Shown here: piece after piece, positions 44,976-54,156 of the stretch
Layout of the letters: every line of letters starts with the position of its first letter
How positions within the stretch are numbered: the stretch's first letter is position 1
NCBI GenBank assembly: GCA_040768665.1
Contig: JAXGMN010000010.1
Coordinates: 62,001 to 126,000 of the forward strand
DNA from: JABWBD01 sp040768665
Lineage (GTDB): Bacteria > Planctomycetota > Planctomycetia > Pirellulales > Thermoguttaceae
Reading direction: 5' to 3'
DNA length: 64,000 nucleotides
Translations under genes and position numbers: made by a program
Notes under the pieces: generated by a model
Database searches by the model: none
Seen by the model: only the letters and a program-made list of their open reading frames with translations
Told to the model about the DNA's origin: nothing

Positions 44976-46661
44976 ATGAATCACCATCCGAATTGCCGGT
45001 CCAACTTTCTATTCGCCGCCACTCTGCTGCTGCTTGTTGTTGGCGATACCGCTTCCACCAGCGGGGCGAAGCCTGACAGCGGGCCCTACCTGGACGCCGC
45101 GCGCAAGTTCGCCGATACGGTTCTCGCGCACGGTCGCGACACCTACGGCCCCGACGAGACGCCGCTGTTCGTTGATGGCCTCCACGCCACCTCTTTCGAG
45201 CCGGCCCTCTGGCAGAACAAGGGCGAAACGTGGGTCCTCTCGAATTTCGCCAGTCAGCAGCCACTGATGCGCCTCCTCGACGGTCTGACCGGCCTGACCG
45301 GCGACGCCCGCTATCGCAACGCGGCCGAACAGACCGCGCGGCACGTCCTCGCTCATCTGGTCAGCCCTAATGGCCTGATTTACTGGGGCGGCCACATGGC
45401 TTGGGACTTGCAGGCCGAAAAGCCGGTCGGCCAGTATGGCGACACTCACGAAATGAAGGGCCACCAGCCGCATTACAACCTCATGCACCGCGTGAACCCC
45501 GCCGCCACCCGCAAAGTGCTCGAAACGATCTGGGGGACGCACGTCCTTGATTGGACACGCCTGGACTACAACCGTCACGGTAGCGTCAAGAAGCCGTGCG
45601 CGCCGCAGTGGGACCACGAGTTTCAGGAGCAGATCGAGGTGCCGTTCCCGGCGGCCGGCGGGAACCTGTCGTTCTGCAACGTGACGCCGCCGCTGGTTCA
45701 CTGCGGCGTGTCGCTGGCCGTCATGTACGAGGACGGCGGAGCGCTGCTGTGGACGCGGCGCCTGGCCCACCGATGGCAGCAGGGCCGTGATCCAACCACC
45801 GGCCTCTGCGGCGGACAGCTCAGTTACCGCAACGACGACCGCGCCCGGGAGGCCCTCGGACACGTCCACCCCACGATCAACGAAGCGAAGATCGTGGCTT
45901 CCTACCATCAGCTCTCTCGCTATCACCACCTGCCCCTGGTCCAGATGCAGGCGGCCGAGAGCCTGATCGGCGCGCGCGGCACGGCGGCCGAAGTCGGTCG
46001 TGACCTGCTTCGCTGGGCGTTGGACGATCTCAAAGTGTACGGCCGCACATGTTATGACGCCGAGTCGGGCAAATTCGTGGCGATGATGACCGACGGCACG
46101 CCGCTTGAGTGGCAGGAAGCCAAGACCGGTTATTACACGCCGCAGTCGTTTGCCCCGATTGCCCCCGACGGCAATCTTTTCTGGGCCTACTGCCGGGCCT
46201 ACCGCGAGACCGGCGATCCGGACTTCTGGCGGATGGTTTGCGAAACCGGCCGCCTCCTCGGGCTGGGCGACCTGAACAAGGCCGCGACAGCCGATGTCAG
46301 CGCCGAGGATTGGCGGCTCATCTACGGACTCCTGGAACTGGCCGACCGTCCGGGCGAGGAGGCCGATCGCACCGCACTGCTGAGCCGCGCCGGCCGCGTG
46401 GCGGACTCAATCCTGAAGACGCAAGCGCCGTCGGGTCTTTTCCCGCGCCGTGGCTACCAATACGCGCGAACCGGCGACGAGATTCCGCTGGCGCTTTTGC
46501 ACCTGGCCGCCGCCATCCGGGGCGGGCGCGACCGCCTGCCGCCCGCCATGTATGACTCGCGTTTCTTCCACTGCGAGTTTCACGGCCCGCTGGACGAGCA
46601 CCAGAAGAAACGCGCCGACCGCCGCACCTACGACCACCTGGTCTTCTTCGGCGACCGATAA
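44976..46661 (+). CDS. Exported alpha/alpha-barrel protein, probable polysaccharide lyase or glycosidase
   Basis: From ATG 44976 (GGAGG 9 nt upstream) the 561-residue product has a signal peptide (FLFAATLLLLVVGDTAS) and then repeated helix pairs typical of an alpha/alpha toroid, e.g. FASQQPLMRLLDGLTGLTGDARY, AAEQTARHVLAHL. Conserved aromatic and acidic clusters such as LIYWGGHMAWDLQ and LPLVQMQAAESL face the likely cleft, and tail motifs are AEDWRLIYGLLELADRPG and FFHCEFHGPLDEHQ. Such folds in exported planctomycete proteins usually degrade uronic-acid polysaccharides, as in pectate-lyase families. No exact family can be fixed from sequence by eye. It is divergent from the Hint gene. Confidence 0.7.
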   Translation: MNHHPNCRSNFLFAATLLLLVVGDTASTSGAKPDSGPYLDAARKFADTVLAHGRDTYGPDETPLFVDGLHATSFEPALWQNKGETWVLSNFASQQPLMRLLDGLTGLTGDARYRNAAEQTARHVLAHLVSPNGLIYWGGHMAWDLQAEKPVGQYGDTHEMKGHQPHYNLMHRVNPAATRKVLETIWGTHVLDWTRLDYNRHGSVKKPCAPQWDHEFQEQIEVPFPAAGGNLSFCNVTPPLVHCGVSLAVMYEDGGALLWTRRLAHRWQQGRDPTTGLCGGQLSYRNDDRAREALGHVHPTINEAKIVASYHQLSRYHHLPLVQMQAAESLIGARGTAAEVGRDLLRWALDDLKVYGRTCYDAESGKFVAMMTDGTPLEWQEAKTGYYTPQSFAPIAPDGNLFWAYCRAYRETGDPDFWRMVCETGRLLGLGDLNKAATADVSAEDWRLIYGLLELADRPGEEADRTALLSRAGRVADSILKTQAPSGLFPRRGYQYARTGDEIPLALLHLAAAIRGGRDRLPPAMYDSRFFHCEFHGPLDEHQKKRADRRTYDHLVFFGDR

Positions 46662-46704
46662 GGGGAAGCCGATCTACGTCAACGGCCCATCCTGCGTGTC
46701 GCCG

Positions 46705-47850
46705 TCAATGACGTGCAAAGAGGGCCTTTCGCAATTCTTCTTCGAACGGGGCGCTCGCCATGATCACGGCTTCGAACTCTTTCTTGCCCAGCGCGTACAA
46801 CTCGACGTCTTGTTTGGCAACGACCGTGGCATTCCGAGGCGCTTTCTGGATCAGCGCCACCTCACCGAAGAACTCGCCGGGGCCAAGCGACGCGGTCCAC
46901 TTGCCGTCCCGCAGAACGTCGACCGTCCCGTTTCGAATCACGTAGAACTTGTTGCCGGCCTCTCCTTGCTTGATGATCTCGGCGCCGCCGGCGTGCATTT
47001 CGAGCTTCATCTGGTCGGCGACGTAGGTGAGCGTTCGCGGTGTCAGTTCGCGAAAGAGATAGCACTGCCGGAGGAATTCGCAGATGAGGGCCGATTCCTG
47101 GACCAGTACGCTCGACTTGATGTGACCGTCGATCATATTCACAATGCGGTCGGCGATATCGAGAATGCGGTTGTCGTGAGTGACCATGAGGATCGTGCAC
47201 TGCTCGTTGCGAGCGAGTTCTTGAAAGAGCGTAACGACCTCCCGGCCGGATTTCTCATCCAGGGCTGCGGTCGGTTCGTCGGCAAGCACGAGCTGCGGGT
47301 GGTGCGCCAAGGCGCGGGCGATCGCGACCCGCTGCTTCTGTCCGCCCGAGAGCTCGTCGGGCTTATATTGGATTCGCTTGCCGAGACCGAGCCGCGTCAG
47401 GATGTCGGCAGCGCGTGCTTCCATCTCCCGCGGAGGAAGGTCGAACAGCTCCAGCCCCATCTTGACGTTTTGCATGGCCGTGAGGGATGCGAAGAGATTG
47501 TGGTGCTGGAAGATGAAGCCGAGTTTGCGGCGCACCGCGATCCTCTCCTCCGGAGTGGCGCCGTGGAGCTGATGCCCCAGGACTTCCACGTTCCCCTCCT
47601 GCACGGTTCGCAGCGTGCCGATCAGGGTCAGGAGCGTGGTTTTCCCCGATCCGGAAGGCCCGGTCATGATCACGATTTCTCCGGGGGTCACCTCGAGGTG
47701 GTTGTCGAAGAGGGCCTGTTTTCTCAATTCCCCTTCGCCGAAGTAGTGTTCCAGGCCGCGAATGCGAATGGCGCAGCGGCGTTTCGATCGGGCTTGCGAG
47801 GCGGGCGCGGGCTCCGTTGCGGCCGCAGCGAGTGTTTCGATTTGCGTCAT
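46705..47850 (-). CDS. DevA-type ABC ATPase with C-terminal cyclic-nucleotide-binding domain
   Basis: Residues about 25-235 are an ABC ATPase of the lipoprotein/macrolide-export (DevA/MacB) type: Walker A GPSGSGKTT, Q-loop FIFQHHNLF, signature LSGGQKQR, Walker B LVLADEPTAALD and the H-loop VTHD. Residues about 260-380 form a cyclic-nucleotide-binding domain (CNMP), with FGEVALIQKAPRNATVVA carrying the phosphate-contacting glutamate and arginine. The fusion suggests transport is gated by cAMP, cGMP or another small ligand. ATG at 47850 is taken as start. It is the last gene of the devB-devC-devC-devA operon, 20 bp after the second permease. Confidence 0.92.
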   Translation of the reverse strand: MTQIETLAAAATEPAPASQARSKRRCAIRIRGLEHYFGEGELRKQALFDNHLEVTPGEIVIMTGPSGSGKTTLLTLIGTLRTVQEGNVEVLGHQLHGATPEERIAVRRKLGFIFQHHNLFASLTAMQNVKMGLELFDLPPREMEARAADILTRLGLGKRIQYKPDELSGGQKQRVAIARALAHHPQLVLADEPTAALDEKSGREVVTLFQELARNEQCTILMVTHDNRILDIADRIVNMIDGHIKSSVLVQESALICEFLRQCYLFRELTPRTLTYVADQMKLEMHAGGAEIIKQGEAGNKFYVIRNGTVDVLRDGKWTASLGPGEFFGEVALIQKAPRNATVVAKQDVELYALGKKEFEAVIMASAPFEEELRKALFARH

Positions 47851-47870
47851 CGGATTTGCCTCTCCGAAAA

Positions 47871-49052
47871 TCAATACAGTTCTGCCGGGTCTGCGGTAAC
47901 GACCTTCCGCATCGCCAGGCATCCAGACGCGATGCACATCACCACGGTCAACGAGAACACGAAGACGACCCGCGGCACATTGAGGACCATCAGCAACCGC
48001 GTCGCATCGGCGAGCCGGTCGTAGAGCACCAGACTGATCAGCAGGCCCGGAACGAAGCTCAAGACCGACAGATAGACCGACTCTTGAAAGACGAGGCCGA
48101 GAAAATAGGGATTCCGATAGCCCATGGCCTTGAGGGTTGCAAACTCGCCCATGTGGTCGCTGATATCCGCGTTGATAATCTGATAGCAGATGATCACGCC
48201 GACAAGGAATCCGATCCACGTGCCCAACTTGAAGATAAAACCGATTCCCGTGCTCTTGTTCCAGAACTCGATTTCCTGGGCGATGAACTCATCGGTGGTC
48301 CACACTCGCACATCGGGGGGAAGGCTCTGTTCCAATCGGGTCCGTACCTCGCCCGGATCGGCACCGCGGTCGAGCTGGACGACGGCCAGATCGACGAGGC
48401 TGAGCGGGTCGCGGCCGGGGGCCCGGTGCGGGCAATGCCAGGCCAGGTTCCTGTCGCTGAGGATGAGGTTTCCGTCGGCGATGAAATCCGCGCCCATCGC
48501 GAACGTGCCAACAAGCCGGATCGACCGGCCGCACAGCTCGGCGCCCCGTTGGGCAAGGATCGCATCCGGCGAGAGTGGAACCCCGTACTTGTCCTTGCTC
48601 CGCGTGTCGTACAGCGCCGTGCCCGGGGCCCGCAGTGCCGCCGCGTGCCGGGCTACCTCGGGAATGTTCCAAACCGGGTCCGACACGTCGCATGCCATGA
48701 CTCGAATGGGATGCTCCTTGCGTCCCGGACCTTTCCAGTTGGCGCCAAACAACTGGATGTAGAGCGGATAAACGCCTTTGACCCCGTGGCAAGCCTCGGC
48801 CTGATAGATACGTTCCCTCTCGAATCTTTCCTCGGAGACAATGGTGTTGTTCGCCGCGCTGGCGACAATCAGGTCGGCACTCAAGGCCTTGAGGACCGCC
48901 ACCGTGCTGTCGAACAGAGCGTTTTCAAAACCGATTTCGGTGAACATCAGCACCACGGCGAAGCCGATTCCGCAGACCGCCACCAGCAGCCGCCGCCACT
49001 GATGCAGCAAGTTTCGCCAAGCCAAAGGAGTACGTCGGCGTCTTCTTATCAT
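47871..49052 (-). CDS. DevC-type ABC permease (second of pair)
   Basis: This 394-residue FtsX/MacB-like permease has a first membrane helix at about residues 22-44 (LLVAVCGIGFAVVLMF), a large periplasmic domain (about 50-260), and three helices at the C-terminus. FATLKAMGYRNPYFLGLVFQES is the coupling motif just before the third helix. ATG 49052 is chosen so the protein starts with TPLAWRNLLHQWRRL, as in the other DevC. The family normally forms a dimer with a second permease and an ATPase, here both adjacent. Substrate is unknown; DevBCA homologues in cyanobacteria export envelope glycolipids. Confidence 0.92.
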   Translation of the reverse strand: MIRRRRRTPLAWRNLLHQWRRLLVAVCGIGFAVVLMFTEIGFENALFDSTVAVLKALSADLIVASAANNTIVSEERFERERIYQAEACHGVKGVYPLYIQLFGANWKGPGRKEHPIRVMACDVSDPVWNIPEVARHAAALRAPGTALYDTRSKDKYGVPLSPDAILAQRGAELCGRSIRLVGTFAMGADFIADGNLILSDRNLAWHCPHRAPGRDPLSLVDLAVVQLDRGADPGEVRTRLEQSLPPDVRVWTTDEFIAQEIEFWNKSTGIGFIFKLGTWIGFLVGVIICYQIINADISDHMGEFATLKAMGYRNPYFLGLVFQESVYLSVLSFVPGLLISLVLYDRLADATRLLMVLNVPRVVFVFSLTVVMCIASGCLAMRKVVTADPAELY

Positions 49053-49117
49053 CGGAAAACGGGGTTCAGGAGACCGATATTCAAGATTCGAAGCATGAAA
49101 TCGAAGTGTCCGAGACG

Positions 49118-50272
49118 CTAAAACAAGTCTGCGGGGTCGGCCCGCTGGAGTCTGAGGAGGGCGGCCATCCCGGAAATACCGCACATCACCACGGACATCC
49201 CCAAGACCGCCAGCAAGCGAGGCAGGGTCATGGCAATGGGGATATTGGTGAAATAGTGCGTCAGCCAGTATAGTCCTTCAGCGATGATCAACCCCGGCAC
49301 GAATCCCAGGAGGGAGACCAGGATCGCTTCCTGCAAAACGACCTTTCTCAGGTAGCCGTTCCGGTAGCCCATGGCCTTCAGCGTCGCATACTCGGGGAGA
49401 TGGCTGGCGACGTCGCTGGAAAGGATCTGGTACACGATCGCCACACCGACCACCAGAGCCACGGCAACCCCCATCAGGAAGATCATTCCGATCGACATCT
49501 CCCAAAGCCACATGTTTCGTTCCTTGGCGATGATCGCGGCTTTGGTGAACACTTCCATGTCGGGCAACAGGTACTGCCGGACGCGTTGGGCGACGACTTC
49601 GGGGTCAAGCCCCGGTTCGATCTTCACCAGTCCCAAGCTGACGGTGTCGGGCGGCCAACGCTGAAAGAGGCGAAGAAACCCCTCGTCGCTGAGCACGAGG
49701 GAGCCGTCGGATGCAAAGCTTGCTCCCAGGGCATAGTGCCCCACGATCCGCACACGGCAATAGCCGACTTCGGCTTCGGTGCCGACGTCATCGTCTCCGA
49801 AGGCTTTCTTATTGGCGGGACCGAAGTCCTTTCGCGAGAGCCGGTCGATCAAGGCGTAGTCCGGCGCGGTCAGAAGATGGGTTTTGCGCTGGAGTTCTTT
49901 GTCGGCAAAGACCGCATCACCGATGCCTATTCCCATCGTTAGAATCCGCCGTCCGAAACCGGTCGTCGGAATCCGCCAACGTTGGAAGCCGATGTAAAAC
50001 GGATGGACTTCTCGGACCCCGGGTACCGAAGTCACCAGGTCCATGCGGCTTCGGGGAAAAGGCTGCGATTCCGCCAGGCGCCGGGAATTCCGGGAACGAA
50101 GCAGAAGATCGAAATCCATGGCGTCGTATACGAGCGACGCCGTCTGCTCCGTTGCACCCAAGAATCCCAGTTGGAGAAAAATCAGCACGACGGCAAATGC
50201 AACGCCGGCAGTCGCCGCGGCCGTGCGTACTTTGCCGTTTACCAGGTTGTGCCATGCCAGGGGAATCTTCAT
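49118..50272 (-). CDS. DevC-type ABC permease (first of pair)
   Basis: At 384 residues, this matches its neighbour in layout: PLAWHNLVNGKVRTAAATAGVAFAVVLIFLQLGF starts the protein with its first membrane helix, a large periplasmic domain follows, and the coupling motif is YATLKAMGYRNGYLRKVVLQEA. The C-terminus MAALLRLQRADPADLF parallels that of the neighbour (VTADPAELY). It overlaps the devB-like stop by 4 bp (ATGA) and is followed after 65 bp by the second permease. Two related but distinct permeases suggest a heterodimeric channel. Confidence 0.93.
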   Translation of the reverse strand: MKIPLAWHNLVNGKVRTAAATAGVAFAVVLIFLQLGFLGATEQTASLVYDAMDFDLLLRSRNSRRLAESQPFPRSRMDLVTSVPGVREVHPFYIGFQRWRIPTTGFGRRILTMGIGIGDAVFADKELQRKTHLLTAPDYALIDRLSRKDFGPANKKAFGDDDVGTEAEVGYCRVRIVGHYALGASFASDGSLVLSDEGFLRLFQRWPPDTVSLGLVKIEPGLDPEVVAQRVRQYLLPDMEVFTKAAIIAKERNMWLWEMSIGMIFLMGVAVALVVGVAIVYQILSSDVASHLPEYATLKAMGYRNGYLRKVVLQEAILVSLLGFVPGLIIAEGLYWLTHYFTNIPIAMTLPRLLAVLGMSVVMCGISGMAALLRLQRADPADLF

Positions 50273-51432
50273 GGTGGTTCGGTGAGGAAAGTGACATCGA
50301 CCTGCATGTTTACGAAGTTCTGCGCCTGCCGACTGGCCTCTGCGTCCAAGTCGATCCGCACGTCCACCGCGCGGCGGTCCGCCGGCGCCAGAGGATTGAG
50401 CTCCTTGATCGACGGCTGGCCAACCATCCGGCCGATGCGTTCGACCGTGCCGGTCAGCCCATCCCGGTCATACGGTTCCGGGAAGGAACGGCTCTCGATC
50501 CTCGCCCTCTGACCGACCTGGAGCCGCTTGACGTCGGTCTCATACACCTGCGCCACGGCCACCATCCGGCCGAGATCGGCCATTTCCAGGATGGGCATAG
50601 GCCCGACAAGTTCGCCGGGCCGGACATGGACCTTGAGCACGGTGCCGTCGCACGGAGCGTACAGCGTCGAGCGTTCGAGTTGGGCGTGGGCCAGTTCCAG
50701 CTTCGCCTTGAGCGATTGCTCGGGAACGGAGGCAATCGCCACTTCCTTGGCCGCCAGGGCGGCGTTCAGATCTGCATGCGCTGCTGCCAGGGCCAGTTCG
50801 TTGCTGCGCTTGGCTTTGTCGAGCAGCATCCTTGCCGCATCCAGCTCGGCCTTGGCCTTTTCCACCGTCAGGTCTGCCTGTTCCCGCTCTTGCTGCGAGA
50901 CGAGGTTCTCGGAGAGCCCTTGCAGCCGGTCCCGGTTGTTCTTGGCCAGCAGATAGGTCTTGTCGAGCACGGAGATCTTGAGTTCTTCGGCTTCGATGTC
51001 CGACGTGCGGGTCTTCGTTTGGTCGAGCTGCAATCGGGCCGCCGCGATCCGTGCGTCTGCCAGCCGCAACTCGGCGTCGCGACGATCCCTTGCCTCTTCG
51101 AGCTGATTCTCGCCGGCGCGGACCTCCAGCTCGCGCAGGTCACGGCTATCCAGCGAGACCAGAAGCTGCCCTTTTTTGACGGACTCCCCCTCCTCGACGT
51201 CAACGCGTACAACCCGATCGCCGACAAGTGCCGAGATTTGAATCACCTCTGCCGCCGGCTGCAATTTGGCCAGGGCTTTTGTATGACTCGCAGGGGGACG
51301 AGCAACCGCGGTCGACGTAGTTGTTTTTCCGTTCGACATCGAGATCAAGCCCTGATCGCGTGCAAGCCAACCGATCGCGGCAGAAGTCATTGCCAAAACC
51401 AAGCCACCTACAATCGAAACCGCTTTGTTCAT
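50269..51432 (-). CDS. HlyD/DevB-type membrane fusion protein
   Basis: This periplasmic adaptor has a 22-residue N-terminal anchor (VGGLVLAMTSAAIGWLA), a lipoyl-like half motif (DRVVRVDVEEGESVKKGQLLVSLD), a long alpha-helical hairpin (about residues 100-220, coiled coil with many A/E/R/L), and the second lipoyl half (YAPCDGTVLKVHVRPGELVG). A C-terminal beta-barrel follows (VYETDVKRLQVGQRARIES). It starts the dev-like operon at ATG 51432. A TolC-type outer-membrane factor is not in this window. Confidence 0.92.
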   Translation of the reverse strand: MNKAVSIVGGLVLAMTSAAIGWLARDQGLISMSNGKTTTSTAVARPPASHTKALAKLQPAAEVIQISALVGDRVVRVDVEEGESVKKGQLLVSLDSRDLRELEVRAGENQLEEARDRRDAELRLADARIAAARLQLDQTKTRTSDIEAEELKISVLDKTYLLAKNNRDRLQGLSENLVSQQEREQADLTVEKAKAELDAARMLLDKAKRSNELALAAAHADLNAALAAKEVAIASVPEQSLKAKLELAHAQLERSTLYAPCDGTVLKVHVRPGELVGPMPILEMADLGRMVAVAQVYETDVKRLQVGQRARIESRSFPEPYDRDGLTGTVERIGRMVGQPSIKELNPLAPADRRAVDVRIDLDAEASRQAQNFVNMQVDVTFLTEPP

Positions 51433-51915
51433 CGCGACAGCTCCGCCTGTTTTGTGCTATGCCGACCCCCTCGTTCATTCTTGCTTCTACACTAGACACG
51501 GGCAAATGAATTGAATGATTGAATTTCACAAATCGAACGCGAGGTGACCGTCGCGGATCGGGCTGAATTACCCTTTCCGATGGCGCTCCTACGAAGGGGG
51601 CCGTCTATCGGGTGGATCTCACGTTCCGGCAGCCGCGATCCAGAGAATTCCTTAGGTACCATCGAACCTGAGCTCGGGATTCGGACGGGTTATGTGACAA
51701 GCACAATCTAGTGGGGTAAGCCTGCCTCTGCTGAACGAGACGCAACGTGAGATCGGAGAACACTAGGGCGGCATCACGTCCGCGACGGTGAGTACGACTG
51801 GACGAGAGATTCGGGAGGGTAACTACGCTGTGGCGGACGCAGGCAGAACACATTTACCTGGATTTACCTGGCCGACTATGATTACCCGATTACCCTGTGG
51901 TGGACACCTCCGGTG
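51433..51915. other. Stretch upstream of the dev-like operon, no gene seen
   Basis: These 483 bp hold no convincing frame. The promoter for the minus-strand export operon should lie at its left end. The right end carries the CCTCCGGTG target duplication of the next MITE (51907-51915). Confidence 0.4.
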
Positions 51916-52026
51916 CGGGCTGATAAAAACTTGATAAAAACGGGGACAGGCACCGCAACTAATAGCGGTTTAGCCAGAGCGACCACACAAGATGTTGCGG
52001 AGCCAGTCCCCGTTTTTATCAGCCCA
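51916..52026. mobile_element. MITE family A, copy 2 (111 bp), 9-bp target duplication
   Basis: Inverted ends GGGCTGATAAAAAC and GTTTTTATCAGCCC bound an element whose 109 inner bases are identical to those at 30192-30300. The target CCTCCGGTG is repeated at 51907-51915 and 52027-52035. Perfect identity with the other copy implies recent movement. Confidence 0.95.
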
Positions 52027-52048
52027 CCTCCGGTGTCACCCTTTCCAA

Positions 52049-52360
52049 TCAGTCTGCGGCAAGGCAGTCGAGGTGCCGCCGGCCACGCAAAAACATCTCG
52101 CGGCCGACGAGGGCGGGCGAGGCGTCGATGCCTTCCGGCAGTTTGTTGATTGCCAATACCTGCAAAGTTGGCTGGTTCTTGATCACCAGCCTGGTCCCCT
52201 CGCGGCTAGTGAGGTAAACCCGTCCGGCGGCGCCGACGGGCGAGGCATAGAAGCTTCTCATTTCCGGCAATCGGGTGCCTTCCAGCAGTGTTTCGCCTGT
52301 CGCCGGACGCAGGCACGTCAGGATGGTGGCGTTGGATTTGGTGAAGTAGGCTGCCAGTCA
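52049..52360 (-). pseudogene. C-terminal fragment of a PQQ-type beta-propeller protein
   Basis: Reading leftwards, the frame gives AAYFTKSNATILTCL, EGTRLPEMRSFYASPVGAAGRVYLTSREG, then VLAINKLPEGIDASPALVGREMFLRG and a stop at 52049. These are the last two blades of a WD/PQQ-like propeller of the outer-membrane propeller type common in planctomycetes. The upstream (N-terminal) part is missing: the match ends near 52360, shortly before the sulfatase remnant that runs the opposite way. No start or signal peptide remains. Confidence 0.75.
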
Positions 52361-52422
52361 CTCCAACTTTGACGGAGCGCTGGCAGGCGGAACACGAAAC
52401 CCGCGGGCCTGGCGGTGAAAAG

Positions 52423-52838
52423 ATGCGACGTCTCATCGTGGGGCTGTTCATCGTCCTTGGCATCGTTGCTTGGATGACGCCGCCGGTTGCGGCGGTGGCT
52501 GAGGAACCTGGCCCGATCCAGCCGAACATTGTTTTCGTGTTGGCAGACGACCTCGGCTGGGCCGACCTGGCGTGTTATGGAAGCGAGGTCCACGAGACGC
52601 CGAACACTTGCCTTCCACGATCGCGACGATGGCCGGGCTGCCGGGGAGCGAGACCACGGACGGCGACGGCTGCGATCTCGCGCCGTTATTGAAAGATCCT
52701 GGTGGGAAGCTCGCGCGCGATGCCCTGTACTTCCACTATCCCCACTATTACAGCACGACGACCCCGGTCAGTGCGGTCCGTGCGGGAGGCTGGAAACTGT
52801 TTCACTACTATGTGCGAAACATCGCCCCACCGGGATAG
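52423..52838 (+). pseudogene. Sulfatase with large internal deletion
   Basis: From ATG 52423 the frame has a signal peptide (RRLIVGLFIVLGIVAWM...) and the sulfatase N-terminus IQPNIVFVLADDLGWADLACYG. At about 52608 the reading jumps out of frame into sulfatase C-terminal sequence: LPSTIATMAGLPGSETTDGDGCDLAPLL, LYFHYPHYYSTTTPVSAVRAGGWKLFHYY. The whole centre is gone, including the formylglycine motif CxPSR, so it cannot be active. The 3' end runs into the AACATCGCCCCACCG hairpin at 52817. The join suggests one deletion of over 1 kb. Confidence 0.85.
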
Positions 52839-52857
52839 ACCCGGTGGTGGCGTTCAG
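52817..52857. repeat. AACATCGCCCCACCG hairpin, third copy
   Basis: AAACATCGCCCCACCG and CGGTGGTGGCGTTC form a hairpin around GGATAGACC. It matches the copies at 44785 and 44869 in arm sequence. It marks the cut 3' end of the sulfatase remnant and the stop side of the next minus-strand gene. Confidence 0.75.
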
Positions 52858-53336
52858 CGAAAATAGAAACGGATACCGATGGCGGCGTCCAAATCGACAT
52901 CCGTCCGCGGAGCCACGTCCAATGTGGGCGCCACCTCGAAGAAGAGATCGAGAGGCGTTTGCTCAAAGACGTAGGTGATCCCGAGTGGGATACGGACGCC
53001 GACACGAGTTTCATTGTCGTGCCAACGGTTTCCTTCCGTAAGACCGACGCGGCCGCCTACGCCGAAGTAAAACGGCATCCACCCGCAAAACCTGTCCGAG
53101 ATTCCCGGAATGTCGCGGTGCCACAGGTAATCCGCATGCAACTGAAAGGCGTCTGGCTCATCGAACGACCAGGCGGCCGCCGCATCGATCGCGCGACCGT
53201 TCTCGAGCCACTTCTTCACGCTGAGGCCCGTTGGATCGCCGGCAATGATGCCAACGCCGAATCCTTGTGCGTGGGCCGATGACGAGGAAGCAGCCAGCAG
53301 GCAGAAGAGCAGCAGGAATCGAATCCGCGAGAGCAT
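52854..53336 (-). CDS. Small outer-membrane beta-barrel-like protein
   Basis: The 160-residue product has a signal peptide (MLSRIRFLLLFCLLAASSSSAHA, cleavage near residue 23). The mature part alternates polar and hydrophobic residues and has aromatic ends typical of beta-strands: FGVGIIAGDPTGLSVKKW, FQLHADYLWH, FYFGVGGRVGL, VGVRIPLGITYVF, DLFFEVAPTLDV. It closes with AAIGIRFYFR, a C-terminal phenylalanine-type ending before Arg. A short beta-barrel or beta-sandwich in the outer membrane is likely. It is the only intact-looking gene between 51.5 and 54.6 kb. Confidence 0.78.
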   Translation of the reverse strand: MLSRIRFLLLFCLLAASSSSAHAQGFGVGIIAGDPTGLSVKKWLENGRAIDAAAAWSFDEPDAFQLHADYLWHRDIPGISDRFCGWMPFYFGVGGRVGLTEGNRWHDNETRVGVRIPLGITYVFEQTPLDLFFEVAPTLDVAPRTDVDLDAAIGIRFYFR

Positions 53337-53536
53337 TCTGAAATGAACCTATCGACGAGAAGCCTTGCCCGAGAGCTACCATCGGTGCGACGCCGAAGCA
53401 TCCATGAGTCGAAATGGGATGCAAGGGCATCGTCCGGGCACTGCCACCACGCTTTTGGCCGGTCTTGCGGAAGCAGAAGGGGTGTAACCCCCGCCAGCAT
53501 TCTGCTTGGGTGGGGATCTGATCGGGTATCCGTGAA

Positions 53537-54033
53537 ATGACCGCTTCGCCTTCTCCTCTCTACGTCGGCATGGGCCAAATGCGTGTTGAACCTGGCCGCG
53601 TCCGCGACAACCTCGATCGCGCCGTCCATTGGATTGGCGAGGCGGCACGCAGAGGCTGCCAGATTCTGGTGCTGCCCGAATGTCTCAGGTTCTTTTGTCG
53701 CCTTGTGCCTGGGCGGTGGCCCCGGATCACGACAATCGTAGCGAGCCATACGGCGAGCTCTGGAAGAGTTCCTACTCGACGCTCGCGCGGCTGTACGAGA
53801 TGCCGGTGGTCGGCGTCAGCAACGTTGGGCCCATCACGGATGGCCCCTGGCGAGGGCGCAAGTGCATCGGCTGTTCGCTGGCGGTCAATGGCCGCGGTGA
53901 GGTTGCTGCCCAGTTGTCCTACGGTGAAGACGCGGAATGCCTCTCGGTTATCGAACTCGAACTGACGCCTCGCCGCGTCCACGGCACCGAAATCGCGCGA
54001 ATGCTGCAGGCGAAAGGCTACGAGGGGCCGTGA
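53537..54033 (+). pseudogene. Carbon-nitrogen hydrolase (nitrilase superfamily) with internal deletion
   Basis: The start reads MTASPSPLYVGMGQMRVEPGRVRDNL, AVHWIGEAARRGCQILVLPE, which fits the N-terminal domain with the first catalytic Glu. Near 53683 the frame jumps to VLLSPCAWAVAPDHDNRSEPYGELW, VVGVSNVGPITDGPWRGRKC and a C-terminal ERRGEVAAQLS-like end to 54033. The middle that holds the catalytic Lys and Cys is missing, so the gene is dead. The pattern (both ends kept, core gone, frame shifted) is the same as in the neighbouring sulfatase. Confidence 0.82.
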
Positions 54034-54156
54034 GAATTGTGGCATATTCCGGAAATGAAGGCAGGCGATTGGCCGCGATGGCGGGGTTTCGTTCCGGGTT
54101 GACTCTTCCGTGTTCCATCCGGATCCGGTCGATGGAGCGTGGAGTGAACCGATCTC

